Below, in pieces: positions 1 to 9,264 of a DNA stretch of 64,000 nt; position 1 is the first letter of the stretch; every line of letters starts with the position of its first letter. Position numbers and translations under genes: made by a program. The notes beneath the pieces are model-generated. The model had not been told where the DNA came from. It saw only the letters and a list, made by a program, of their open reading frames with translations, and ran no database searches. Source of the DNA: Burkholderiales bacterium (GTDB lineage Bacteria; Pseudomonadota; Gammaproteobacteria; Burkholderiales; Ga0077523); assembly GCA_022843925.1 (NCBI GenBank), contig JALHMS010000006.1, forward strand, positions 196,175 through 260,174, given 5' to 3'.

Positions 1-549
1 CCCTGCCGCCTGCAGCCCGAACGTCGTGGGCAGCGCCTGCTGCATCAACGTGCGTCCGGCGACGGGCGTCAGGGCATGCGTCGAGGCGAGCCCTGCCACG
101 GCGTGGGCGAGTCGCGCGAGATCGACCGACAACAGATCGAGCCCGGCCCGCATCTGCAGCACGAACCCGGTGTCGATGATGTCCTGGCTCGTGCCGCCCC
201 AGTGCACGAAGCGTGCGGCTTCGGGGTCTTCCCGCGCGACCGCCTCGGTGAGCCATTTCACGAGGGGGATCGCCGGGTTCCCGGCCATGGCCGCGGCGAC
301 GCCGAGCGCCACGAGGTCGTAGTGCGCAGCGTCGCAGTGGCGCTCGATGATCCCGGCGGCGCCGGCAGGGATCGCGCCGACGCGCGCATTGGCACGTGCG
401 AGCGCCGCTTCCACGTCGAGCATCGCCTGCACGCGCGAACGGTCGGAGAGCACCTCGCGCATGCGCACACTGCCGAAGAGCGGATCGAGCAGACCCACGA
501 CGTGCCCCTGCGGCGTTTCTCCCGGGAGCGGCGGCGTGGTGGCGGTCAT
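1..549 (-). CDS. pcaB: 3-carboxy-cis,cis-muconate cycloisomerase, N-terminal part (cut by window edge)
   Basis: The first 183 codons are present and the 3' end lies beyond position 1. The ATG at 549 opens a frame reading MTATTPPLPGE, then LLDPLFGSVRMREVLSD and FVHWGGTSQDIIDTGF. The last is the fumarase/aspartase-superfamily signature as found in PcaB (HWGxTSQD). The enzyme cyclises beta-carboxy-cis,cis-muconate to gamma-carboxymuconolactone, the step directly after protocatechuate ring cleavage. It follows pcaG after a 58-bp gap on the same strand, which supports the assignment. Adenylosuccinate lyase shares the fold, but the pca context makes PcaB much more likely. Confidence 0.9.
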   Translation of the reverse strand, partial: MTATTPPLPGETPQGHVVGLLDPLFGSVRMREVLSDRSRVQAMLDVEAALARANARVGAIPAGAAGIIERHCDAAHYDLVALGVAAAMAGNPAIPLVKWLTEAVAREDPEAARFVHWGGTSQDIIDTGFVLQMRAGLDLLSVDLARLAHAVAGLASTHALTPVAGRTLMQQALPTTFGLQAAG

Positions 550-607
550 CCGACGCCTCGATTCGTCGCGATGCCTGCCTCGTGTCGGGCGCGGGTGATC
601 ACCGGGG

Positions 608-1171
608 TCAGCAGTCGAAGAACACCGTCTCGCCTTCGCCCTGGAGGATCACGTTCCAGGTGAAGCCGCCGACGGGCTCCGGGCGGGCGATGAGCGTGCC
701 GCGTCGCTCGATGGGCACGAGGGCAAGGACGGGATCCTGCGCAGTGGCGTCGTCGTCGGGGAAGTAGATGCGCGTCACGAGTTGCTTCAGCAGGCCGCGC
801 ATGAACACGCCTACGAGGATGTGCGGGGCCTGGAGCGCGCCATCGGGACCGGGCACGCGTCCGGGCACGATGGTCGCGAACCGGAACGCGCCCGCGGCAT
901 CCGTCGAAACGCGTCCGAAGCCGTGGAAACGCGGGTCCGCGGCACGCTCCTGCCGGTCGTCGGGGTGCGCGTACCTGCCCTCCGCGTTCGCCTGCCACAA
1001 CTCCAGCAAGGCATCGGTCACGGGTGTGCCGTCGCCGTCCAGAACCCTCCCGGCGATCGTCACCCGGTGCCCCGGGACCCCGGTCGGTGCGAGGTCGTCG
1101 CGCAGCAGTGCGTCGAGACCGATCGCGAAGTAGGGGCCGACCGTCTGGCTGGCCGTGGCGGGCAGATGCAT
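608..1171 (-). CDS. pcaG: Protocatechuate 3,4-dioxygenase alpha subunit
   Basis: A 187-residue protein, close to the usual PcaG length. It contains TASQTVGPYFAIGL at the N terminus, ALLELWQANAEGRYAHP, and a C-terminal GGFTWNVILQGEGETVFFDC tail typical of intradiol dioxygenase alpha chains. PcaG pairs with PcaH to form the (alpha-beta) Fe(III) enzyme that splits protocatechuate between its hydroxyls. I chose the ATG at 1171, which lies one base beyond the pcaH stop (TGA at 1175-1173). The frame stays open eight codons further upstream, but that start would lie inside pcaH. Operon order is pcaH-pcaG-pcaB on the minus strand. Confidence 0.92.
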   Translation of the reverse strand: MHLPATASQTVGPYFAIGLDALLRDDLAPTGVPGHRVTIAGRVLDGDGTPVTDALLELWQANAEGRYAHPDDRQERAADPRFHGFGRVSTDAAGAFRFATIVPGRVPGPDGALQAPHILVGVFMRGLLKQLVTRIYFPDDDATAQDPVLALVPIERRGTLIARPEPVGGFTWNVILQGEGETVFFDC

Positions 1172-1172
1172 C

Positions 1173-1880
1173 TCAGGCGGACGCCGGCGTGGCATCGCGA
1201 CCGCGCAGCACGATGTCGAAGCGATAGCCGAGGGCGAACTCCGGCTGCGTGGTTTCCCAGTCGAAGGTCGACACGAGTCGATCTCGCGCCCTGGGGTCCG
1301 CGGTGCTGTTGAAGATCGGATCCGCGGGCAGCAGCGGATCGCCGGGAAAATACATCTGGGTCACGAGCCGCGTGAGGAACGCGCGCCCGAACAGCGAGAA
1401 GTGGATGTGCGCCGGTCGCCACGCGTTGTGGTGGTTGCGCCACGGATAGGCGCCCGGCTTGATCGTGACGAAGCGGTAGCGGCCTTCCGCGTCCGTCAGC
1501 ATGCGGCCGCAGCCCGAGAAGTTCGGATCGATCGGCGCATCGTGGCGGTCGTTCACGTGCCGATAGCGGCCCGCTGCGTTGCACTGCCAGACCTCGACGA
1601 GCGCGTGCGGCACGGGCCCGCCGTCCTCGTCCAGCACGCGACCCGACACCACGATGCGTTCACCGAGCGGCTCCCCGGCGTGCTGCTTCGTCAGATCGTC
1701 GTGAGGACCCGCGCCCACGGCGTCGTGGCCGAAGATCGGCCCCGTCATCTCGGAGAGCGTCTGCGGCATGCGCACGAGCGGCCGTGTGGGCGAGCGCTTC
1801 GCGGTGGAGGTGTAGGCAGGATGCAGGTACTCGGGCTGCGTGCCCGGCTGGGCGCGCCGGTACTGGCGAACCGGATGCAT
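1173..1880 (-). CDS. pcaH: Protocatechuate 3,4-dioxygenase beta subunit
   Basis: 235 residues, the normal PcaH size. This subunit carries the non-haem Fe(III). The expected ligands are visible: Tyr in GRYRHVND, Tyr in KPGAYPW, and the paired His in RPAHIHFSLFG. The reaction is protocatechuate plus O2 to 3-carboxy-cis,cis-muconate. It is the first gene of the pca run here and is followed almost without gap by pcaG. The start at 1880 gives the N terminus MHPVRQYRRAQPGTQPEYLHP, similar in character to other PcaH N termini. No pca regulator is visible beside it. Confidence 0.93.
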   Translation of the reverse strand: MHPVRQYRRAQPGTQPEYLHPAYTSTAKRSPTRPLVRMPQTLSEMTGPIFGHDAVGAGPHDDLTKQHAGEPLGERIVVSGRVLDEDGGPVPHALVEVWQCNAAGRYRHVNDRHDAPIDPNFSGCGRMLTDAEGRYRFVTIKPGAYPWRNHHNAWRPAHIHFSLFGRAFLTRLVTQMYFPGDPLLPADPIFNSTADPRARDRLVSTFDWETTQPEFALGYRFDIVLRGRDATPASA

Positions 1881-2284
1881 GACGAACTCCCCCCGATGGC
1901 GGTCGGCGTGCGGTCTACCGATGGATGTTCTACGCGGCCCCGGTGTCTGCCGTGGACTGACCCTGGCGGCTTGTGTCGATTCCTGCGCGACCTCTCCGGT
2001 CGTGTCGGCGCTTCATCGCCGTGCAGGAGCCCACGTGCCACTCGACAATGCGGGTATCCAGGCAACTTACGTCCAAGGTTGCAGCGGCGTCAAGGTGCGG
2101 TGACCGGGAGAGCACCGCTGCACGGGGGCTGCTCCCGGGTCGCCAACATGACGACGCTGTCGCGCGATGGCGCCGGCCTGAGATTCGTGGGCGCTGCCCG
2201 GAACGCGCCTGACCAGCCTCTGTGGGATCGCAACCGGTCCCATCGCGCCGATCCGCCCTCGGCACCTGTGCCCCGGGTCTGCCC
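1881..2284. other. Non-coding gap upstream of pcaH
   Basis: About 400 bp lie between the pcaH start and the end of the next minus-strand gene. Open frames cross it, but none shows a recognisable protein, ribosome site or conserved motif. It should hold the pca promoter; I could not pick out a convincing -35/-10 pair or operator. Confidence 0.4.
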
Positions 2285-3058
2285 TCAGCCCGCCCGTACC
2301 CGCTCCCCGTGACGGAACATCGCCAGCTCGCCGGGTGCGAGCGCCGTCCATGCCTCGTTGTCCGTGAGCGGCAATGTGGCGATCACCGCGACGCGGTCGT
2401 CGGGCGTGGTCACGGTGCTGAAGTCGACCGCGACATCCTCGTCGACGAGGTGCGCGGTGGTGAAGGGCGCACGGCGCTCCACGTACGCGAGCTGCGTCGA
2501 TGCCCGGGCGAACAGGCAGTCCCCGTTCGAGAGCAGGAAGTTGAAGGTGCCACGGGTGGCCACGTCGTCGGCCCACGTGCGGATCACCGGCAGCAGGGCG
2601 TCGCTGTCCGGGGCGCGGTCGCCGAAGTGCCCGCGCAACGTCTCGATCAGATGGCAGAACGCCAACTCGCTGTCGGTGGCGCCCACCGGCCGGCACTGGC
2701 CCGAGAGTGCGGGATCGTAGTTGTCGAGCGTGCCGTTGTGCGCGAACAGCCAGTAGCGGCCCCACAGTTCGCGCATGAACGGGTGGGTGTTCTCCAGTCC
2801 CACCGGGCCGCGGGTGGCCTTGCGGATGTGGGCGATGACGTTCATCGAACGGATCGGATAGTCCCGCACAAGTTGCGCCACGGGGGAATGCGCCGCCGGT
2901 TCCGGGTCGAGGAAGACGCGGCAGCCTCGGCCCTCGAAGAACGCGATGCCCCAGCCGTCGCCATGATGGTCGGTCCGGCCGCCGCGTTGCTGGAAACCGG
3001 CGAACGAGAAGCAGATGTCCGTGGGGACGTTGCAGTTCATGCCGAGAAGCTGGCACAT
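2285..3058 (-). CDS. Class II glutamine amidotransferase (YafJ-like)
   Basis: 257 residues starting [10 protein letters not shown]. Cys2 would become the N-terminal nucleophile after removal of Met, as in class II (Ntn-type) glutamine amidotransferases. Further motifs are [37 protein letters not shown] and [10 protein letters not shown], which form the glutaminase pocket. Only the glutaminase domain is present, as in YafJ/Gat-type proteins, so the acceptor of the ammonia is unknown. The frame extends upstream of Met1, but the catalytic Cys position fixes the start at 3058. It diverges from cysK. Confidence 0.9.
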   Translation of the reverse strand: MCQLLGMNCNVPTDICFSFAGFQQRGGRTDHHGDGWGIAFFEGRGCRVFLDPEPAAHSPVAQLVRDYPIRSMNVIAHIRKATRGPVGLENTHPFMRELWGRYWLFAHNGTLDNYDPALSGQCRPVGATDSELAFCHLIETLRGHFGDRAPDSDALLPVIRTWADDVATRGTFNFLLSNGDCLFARASTQLAYVERRAPFTTAHLVDEDVAVDFSTVTTPDDRVAVIATLPLTDNEAWTALAPGELAMFRHGERVRAG

Positions 3059-3199
3059 GGTGGATGCGCACGGTTGGACGGGATGCCGATTATCGACGAT
3101 GGTCGCGGGCCGGGGAGCGCAGTCTGGCACCCCGTCGCACGGTGGGTTAGCCTCGCCGGCTTGCCCCGTCCCCAAAGCACACGAGAGGAGAGAATCGTC

Positions 3200-4132
<933 letters not shown>

Positions 4133-4150
4133 AGCTGACGCCCTCGACGC

Positions 4151-5653
4151 TCAGTGGAGCCAGCGCGGGCTGCCTTCCTTGCCGGAAGTATTGTCCGGCA
4201 CCGCGGCGCCCCCCGCCTCCAGGCTCTGGCGCGGCAACTGGAACGTGAACACCGCGCCTCCGGCGGGATGATTCGACGCCCGGATGTCGGCGCCATGCAG
4301 ACGGACGATCTGGCGGCAGATGGCGAGGCCGAGGCCCTTGCCGCCGGCGCCGGTACGGGTGCGGCTGCTCTGCACGAATTTTTCGAAGATCGCTTCGAGC
4401 TCCTCCTCGGGGATGCCGGGGCCCTGGTCCCGCACCGCGATCTCGAGCGCCGGCACCGGACCCGTGTGTTCCCCGTCGACCATCGGGAGGATGGTCGTGG
4501 CCTGGACGGTGACCACGATGTCGCGGCCTTCCGGCGCGAACTTCGACGCGTTGGTCAGCAGGTGATAGAGCGCGAGCACGACGTGATCGCGATCGCACCA
4601 GACCTCGAGATCCCGGGTCTCGAAGTGGCGCACCACGGACTGACCGCGGGCGTGCAGGGTGTCGCGGACCTCCCAGATCGCCGCATCGAGCACGCCGCCG
4701 AGGTCGTGGGATGCCTGCACGTGTGCCGTGTGATCGGTGCCCAGGCGCGACAGCGTGAGCAGATCGTCGACCATGCTGCGCAGCGACTCGGCGCTCGCGA
4801 CGATCCGGTCGAGATAGAGCGCCAGCTTCTGACCGTCGATCACGTCGCCGCGCAGGCGGTCGGCGCCGAGGCGGGCGAACGACAGGATCGAGTGCAGCGG
4901 GGTCCGCAGTTCGTGCGACACGTTCGACAGGAACTCCGTCTTGCCGCGGTCGGCGCGCTCCGCCCGCTCCTTCGCGTCCCGGAGGTGCCGGGTGCGGTCC
5001 TCGACGAGTTGCTGGAGATGGTCCCGATGGGCGAGCAGCTCGGCCTCGGCGGCCGCGCGCTTCTCGTCCGCCCGCGCCTTCTGCATGCCCAGCGACAGCG
5101 CCTGGGCTACGTCGGTCAGCATCTCGACATCGCCCGCCGTCCACTCCCGGGGTGTTGCAGCGGCAAGCGTCAGGGCCCCGTAAGCCTTCCCGTCGCGCGC
5201 GAGCGGCGCGCACACGAACGCGGCCACGTGCAGTTCGGAGACGATCCCGGCGATCGGTGACAGCCGCGAATCGGTGCGCGAGTCGGCGATCACGAGCGTC
5301 TCGCCGTAGCGCCGCATCCAGTCCGTCGGCGGCTTGGTCAGGAACCCCGTGACGGGGCCCAGGGCATCCGTGCCCGAAACCGAGTGCACGATCCGGAAGG
5401 AGTCCGGCCCGTCGCGGAGATAGCAGCTCACGCGGACATCCACGACGCATGCTGCGACCGCCTCCACGGCTCGTCGGGCCGCTTCGTGCGGGTGCATCCC
5501 CGACAGGAAAGCAGTGGCGAGCGAATTCACGATGCGCAGCGTCCTGCCGCACGCGTCGTCCCGTCCGTCGGGTCCGGTGTTTCCGGCGGAGCCATCGGAT
5601 CCACGGGGCGCCGGGTTCGCGATCTCCATCTCGTTCTCGTTCAGGTCTGCCAT
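4151..5653 (-). CDS. GAF-domain sensor histidine kinase
   Basis: About 500 residues. A GAF domain occupies roughly residues 45-190, followed by a coiled-coil stretch, a HisKA dimerisation domain with the H box FLSNVSHELRTPLHSILSF, then an HATPase domain with N box HLLTNASKF, G1 VRDQGPGIPEEELEAIFEKF and G2 GKGLGLAICRQIV. All residues needed for autophosphorylation are present. There is no predicted membrane segment, so it should be a cytoplasmic sensor. The start at 5653 (MADLNENE) has GGAGAG upstream; an in-frame ATG at 5698 is an alternative. No response regulator is adjacent, so it is an orphan kinase and its signal is unknown. Confidence 0.88.
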   Translation of the reverse strand: MADLNENEMEIANPAPRGSDGSAGNTGPDGRDDACGRTLRIVNSLATAFLSGMHPHEAARRAVEAVAACVVDVRVSCYLRDGPDSFRIVHSVSGTDALGPVTGFLTKPPTDWMRRYGETLVIADSRTDSRLSPIAGIVSELHVAAFVCAPLARDGKAYGALTLAAATPREWTAGDVEMLTDVAQALSLGMQKARADEKRAAAEAELLAHRDHLQQLVEDRTRHLRDAKERAERADRGKTEFLSNVSHELRTPLHSILSFARLGADRLRGDVIDGQKLALYLDRIVASAESLRSMVDDLLTLSRLGTDHTAHVQASHDLGGVLDAAIWEVRDTLHARGQSVVRHFETRDLEVWCDRDHVVLALYHLLTNASKFAPEGRDIVVTVQATTILPMVDGEHTGPVPALEIAVRDQGPGIPEEELEAIFEKFVQSSRTRTGAGGKGLGLAICRQIVRLHGADIRASNHPAGGAVFTFQLPRQSLEAGGAAVPDNTSGKEGSPRWLH

Positions 5654-5938
5654 GGTGGCGAAGCTCTCCGGCCACGGATACGTCATGGGCGCTGGCATGT
5701 AGGCGCCGAGGGGTTCGTCCGATCCCGTCGAGGCAGGGAGCGAGGCGGACCGGTGGGCCTCGGAAAGAGGCAGTGTCCGCAGAACCCATGGCCAATTCCC
5801 GAGCATGGGTAAGTTAGCAGAAGCGCAGCGACATGGCATGCCCGCCGCGAACGCGTAACCCATATGTAAGGCATGGGCCGATATCTTCGGCAGCGTCATC
5901 ATCCGGTGACACAAAGACCAACAGGGAGGCATTCGATC

Positions 5939-6442
5939 ATGTCCGGATTCGGAAAGGCTGGAGCAGCGCGCTGTTTTGCGAGGCTGGCGCTCGTCGCTGG
6001 GATGGCAGCGATCCCCGTGGCGCAGGCACAGGAAGTCAAACCCGTGGGCGAGTTCGGCTGGTTCGGCGTCGGCAAGGCCTACGAGCTGGAGAAGGGGCAC
6101 TACTACTGGGTGGGCGAGTTCAGCGGTACGTTCTTCAACGACAAGGGCGACGGCAGTCTCTTCCACCTGGCCGGCGTGAAGTGCCCCGCGTTCAACGACC
6201 TCAACTTCGGGACCGGCACCGGGAGATCGGGCGGCTACTGCATCATCGCCGACGCCGATGGTGATCAGGCCTTCCTGACCTGGCAGCTCTCGGGGGCACC
6301 CAAGCGCGCCACGGGGTCGTTCACCTTCACCGGCGGCACGGGCAAGTACAAGGACATCCGTGGTACGAGCCCCTTCACGGGCGTCACGCAGATCAACTGG
6401 GCTGACGGCACCGCGTCAGGCTACGCGACCTGGAATCGCTGA
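5939..6442 (+). CDS. Small exported protein of unknown function (beta-barrel-like)
   Basis: 167 residues beginning MSGFGKAGAARCFARLALVAG, with a classical signal peptide ending VAQAQ-E. The mature part is rich in Gly and aromatic residues, with two Cys. The segment GSFTFTGGTGKYKDIRGTSPF resembles the strand-turn pattern of small exported proteins with an allene-oxide-cyclase/dirigent-like barrel; this is a similarity of pattern only. A GGGAGG ribosome site lies about 10 bp before the ATG. It diverges from the histidine kinase across a 285-bp gap and is followed by a hairpin terminator. Confidence 0.75.
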   Translation: MSGFGKAGAARCFARLALVAGMAAIPVAQAQEVKPVGEFGWFGVGKAYELEKGHYYWVGEFSGTFFNDKGDGSLFHLAGVKCPAFNDLNFGTGTGRSGGYCIIADADGDQAFLTWQLSGAPKRATGSFTFTGGTGKYKDIRGTSPFTGVTQINWADGTASGYATWNR

Positions 6443-6443
6443 C

Positions 6444-6474
6444 GGACGCGCGGGCACCGTTGGGGCCCGCGTCC
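6444..6474. terminator. Hairpin between convergent genes
   Basis: GGACGCGCGGGC pairs with GCCCGCGTCC around a loop near ACCGTTGGG, with one bulged base. It sits directly after the stop of the exported protein gene and before the converging tolC-like stop. There is no T-tract, so termination efficiency is uncertain. Confidence 0.5.
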
Positions 6475-6502
6475 GAGCCCCGCCGGTGCGCACGATATCG
6501 GG

Positions 6503-7966
6503 TCAACGGCGGGCGCTCGTTTCCTGGCCGTCGTTCGCCACGGCCGCGCGGTAGTTGGCGAGGGCGCGCTGGTACTCGTTGAAAGCGTCGATCTCGCCCA
6601 GCCGGGCATCGAAGGTCGCCTGCTCGCGGATCTGCAGCGCGAGGAGGTCGGTGGCGCCCTGGCTGAAACGGAGGCGTTCCGCCTGTTCGAGGGTTTCCGC
6701 GAGCACGACGTTGCGTCGCGCCTGGGTGATCTGCAGGGCGGCCGCAGCGAGGGCGGAGTAGGCGTCCCGGACCTCGGTCTCGATCCGCTCGCGGATGAAC
6801 TGCTCCTCGGTGCGCAGCCGGAGAAGCTGCCCCTCGAGCGTCTTCAAGCGGCCGGCCGCCGCACGGCGCTGCAGCGGGACGTTGAACTCCACGCCGAGCC
6901 GCGTCTCGAGCACATCGATGTCTGCCTGCTGCCTGCGGAGGGGTGATTGGCGAGCCTCGATGCCGACGTCGAGGCTGGGAAGCAGTTCGTTCTGCGCGAG
7001 ATCGCGCTCGATTTTCAATTGCTCGATCGAGAGTGCGATCCCGCGGGTCTCCGGGCGCCGCGTGAGCGCGTCGGCGATATCCCGCTGGAGGCGTGTGCCA
7101 TCAGGATCGACCGAGGTGGGGAACGCCAGCGGGAGTCGATCGCGCATCGCCATGGACGGTCGGTCCTGCCCGTCGCGCAGGAACAGCGACAGCTCGATGG
7201 CCGTGGCCTCGAAGCGGCGCTGTGCCTGGATCGCCGCGAGCTTCCGGCTGATGACCAGGCGCTCGTTGTCGACGCGCACGATGGGCGCGAGGGCGCCGCG
7301 CTTGACCTGTTCGGCCACCGCCGCGTCGCGGTCGTTCGCGACGCGCAGCAGTTCTTCCGCCGCGTAGAGCCTCAGGCCGGCTCCCAGCCAGTTGTAGTAG
7401 GCGACCGTCGCGGCGCGCACGAAGTCGAGTCGCTGACGCGCGATGAACGGGTCCGCCGCCGCTTCGCCGAGACGCGCCTGGGCCTGGACGGCACGGTCCT
7501 TGTCTATGCGGCCGTCGCGCAGGAGATTGATCTTCACTCCTGCGGTGAGCTGGCCGCCGTCCGGGGTGCGCATCTGGTTGTAGTTCGGCAGGAATCCGCT
7601 GGCAAGGCGATAGCCGCCGTACACCTTGGCGCCCCACGACTGGAGGGCCTGCTCGAGGATCACCGAGCCGGTGCGTCCGTCGTAGAAGCCGAACGGAGTC
7701 GCATTCAAGCCGGCGTTCAGATTCAGATCGAACGCGCCCTGGGCCTGGCGCAGCCGGCCCGCGGCGATGTCCTGCTCGATCAGCGCCGCGAGCAGGGGAG
7801 GGTAGCGCGACACCACCGAAGCGAGCACTTCATCGATGAGCAGGGGCCTGGAAACCGGAGTCGGTTGGGCCCGTGCAGTTCCCGTGAAGAGCCAGGGCGC
7901 GACGAGCGACACGGCGACGAGCCATCGCAGCGCATGCACCCAGCCGGACCGAACCGCAACGGTCAC
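6503..7966 (-). CDS. TolC-family outer membrane channel protein
   Basis: 487 residues. A signal peptide (RWLVAVSLVAPWLFTGTARAQ) is followed by two outer-membrane-efflux repeats rich in long amphipathic helices, for example QAQARLGEAAADPFIARQRL and ERLRFSQGATDLLALQIREQ. TolC trimers form the outer-membrane duct for type I secretion or efflux. The start is a GTG at 7966 that overlaps the TGA of the upstream HlyD gene (GTGA), so translation is probably coupled. Third gene of the ABC-HlyD-TolC operon. Confidence 0.87.
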   Translation of the reverse strand: MTVAVRSGWVHALRWLVAVSLVAPWLFTGTARAQPTPVSRPLLIDEVLASVVSRYPPLLAALIEQDIAAGRLRQAQGAFDLNLNAGLNATPFGFYDGRTGSVILEQALQSWGAKVYGGYRLASGFLPNYNQMRTPDGGQLTAGVKINLLRDGRIDKDRAVQAQARLGEAAADPFIARQRLDFVRAATVAYYNWLGAGLRLYAAEELLRVANDRDAAVAEQVKRGALAPIVRVDNERLVISRKLAAIQAQRRFEATAIELSLFLRDGQDRPSMAMRDRLPLAFPTSVDPDGTRLQRDIADALTRRPETRGIALSIEQLKIERDLAQNELLPSLDVGIEARQSPLRRQQADIDVLETRLGVEFNVPLQRRAAAGRLKTLEGQLLRLRTEEQFIRERIETEVRDAYSALAAAALQITQARRNVVLAETLEQAERLRFSQGATDLLALQIREQATFDARLGEIDAFNEYQRALANYRAAVANDGQETSARR

Positions 7967-9264
7967 TCGGGCTCCTTGCTCGCGATGATCGGTGGGAAGG
8001 CGTTCAACTGGCGCCAAACCTCCAGCCAGAGCGGCACCTGCTGCAGGAGTACCCAGCCGTCGGCCCGAACCCCCTGCCTGAGCCACCGGTTGTTCGGCCA
8101 GTTCAGCGTCTTCTTCTCACCGTCTTGCATCACCTCATCGGGCTTCTCCGCGACCACGACGCGAAAGCGGCCCGTGCCGTCGTCGGTCGCATCGACGAAA
8201 ACGACCTCCCCGCCGAACGTGCCGACCGCGACGCTGGGCCAGCCGACGAACTGGATGGCCGGCCAGCCTTCGAACCGGAGGCGGACCGGACTCCCCGTCC
8301 CGGGGATCGGCTTGCCGTCCGGGCCTTGCCGGCGCGGGGTCACGAGGGGCACGTCGTTGCCCTGCAGCCAGATCTCTGCAAATCGGTTCGGTGTCTCGGG
8401 AATGATCGTCGCGAGGGGCGAGCCCGGACGCAGGAAGGTACCTTCCGTCGCCGTCACCGACAGGACGATGCCATCCCGCGGCGCCACGATCTGCTGCTGA
8501 TCGTTCTGCGCCAGGATCACATCGGTCGCGCTTCGATCGCGCTCGGCAGCAGCAAGCTCGCCCTCCGCCTGGTTGCGGTCCGCCTGGATGCGGGCGCCTG
8601 CGGCATCGAACTCACGTTCGATCTGCGTCAGCGTCGAAGTGACCGCGGCCAGGTTCGCGGCAGTCGCATCGCGCTCCCGGATGGCCAGTTCGAGGTCGCG
8701 CTGGGAGACGAGCCCCCCCTTGGCGAGCAACTCGGTCCGCTCAAAATTGATCTGCGCCGTCTGCGCGGCGATGCGCTCCGCGGCGATGCGCTGCCGGCCG
8801 GCGGCGAGCGCCTGGATCTTGGCTGCCTGCTGTTGCTGGAACTGCGCCGAGAGGGAGGCAAGCCGTTCGCGGGCTGCCTCGACGCGATTGCTGATGGCCT
8901 CCCGCTGCGCCCGCACGTTCGAGAGGAGGTTGGCGTCGTTGTCCTGGATTTCGGCGATCAGATCACCTTTCGCAACGCGCTGACCTTCCACGACGAGCAT
9001 GCGCTTCACGCGGCCGGCGATCGGGGCCTCCACATTGATGCGTCGATCCAGCGGATCGAACGCGATCACGCGGCCGGTGCCGCGCACGGACTGCTGCCAG
9101 GGCAGCACGACGAGTCCGACGAGCATCATGCCGAAAACAACGACCAGGATGCGCGCGAGCAGGTGCGATCCGCGGGACGAACCGGCGAGCGAGATGGCGG
9201 GCAGATGCCCGGTCCAACGGCCGGCGACCGGTGACCGAGCCGGTTGGGCGGATGGCATCTTCAT
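7963..9264 (-). CDS. HlyD-family periplasmic adaptor
   Basis: 433 residues. One N-terminal membrane anchor (ILVVVFGMMLVGLVVLPW) is followed by a lipoyl/barrel-sandwich segment (INVEAPIAGRVKRMLVVEGQ), a long alpha-hairpin of heptads (about residues 110-250), and the second half of the lipoyl domain (IVAPRDGIVLSVTATEGTFL). It links the inner-membrane ABC component to the TolC-like channel. The ATG at 9264 overlaps the ABC stop (ATGA), which indicates translational coupling. The adaptor looks intact even though the neighbouring ABC ATPase does not. Confidence 0.88.
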   Translation of the reverse strand: MKMPSAQPARSPVAGRWTGHLPAISLAGSSRGSHLLARILVVVFGMMLVGLVVLPWQQSVRGTGRVIAFDPLDRRINVEAPIAGRVKRMLVVEGQRVAKGDLIAEIQDNDANLLSNVRAQREAISNRVEAARERLASLSAQFQQQQAAKIQALAAGRQRIAAERIAAQTAQINFERTELLAKGGLVSQRDLELAIRERDATAANLAAVTSTLTQIEREFDAAGARIQADRNQAEGELAAAERDRSATDVILAQNDQQQIVAPRDGIVLSVTATEGTFLRPGSPLATIIPETPNRFAEIWLQGNDVPLVTPRRQGPDGKPIPGTGSPVRLRFEGWPAIQFVGWPSVAVGTFGGEVVFVDATDDGTGRFRVVVAEKPDEVMQDGEKKTLNWPNNRWLRQGVRADGWVLLQQVPLWLEVWRQLNAFPPIIASKEPE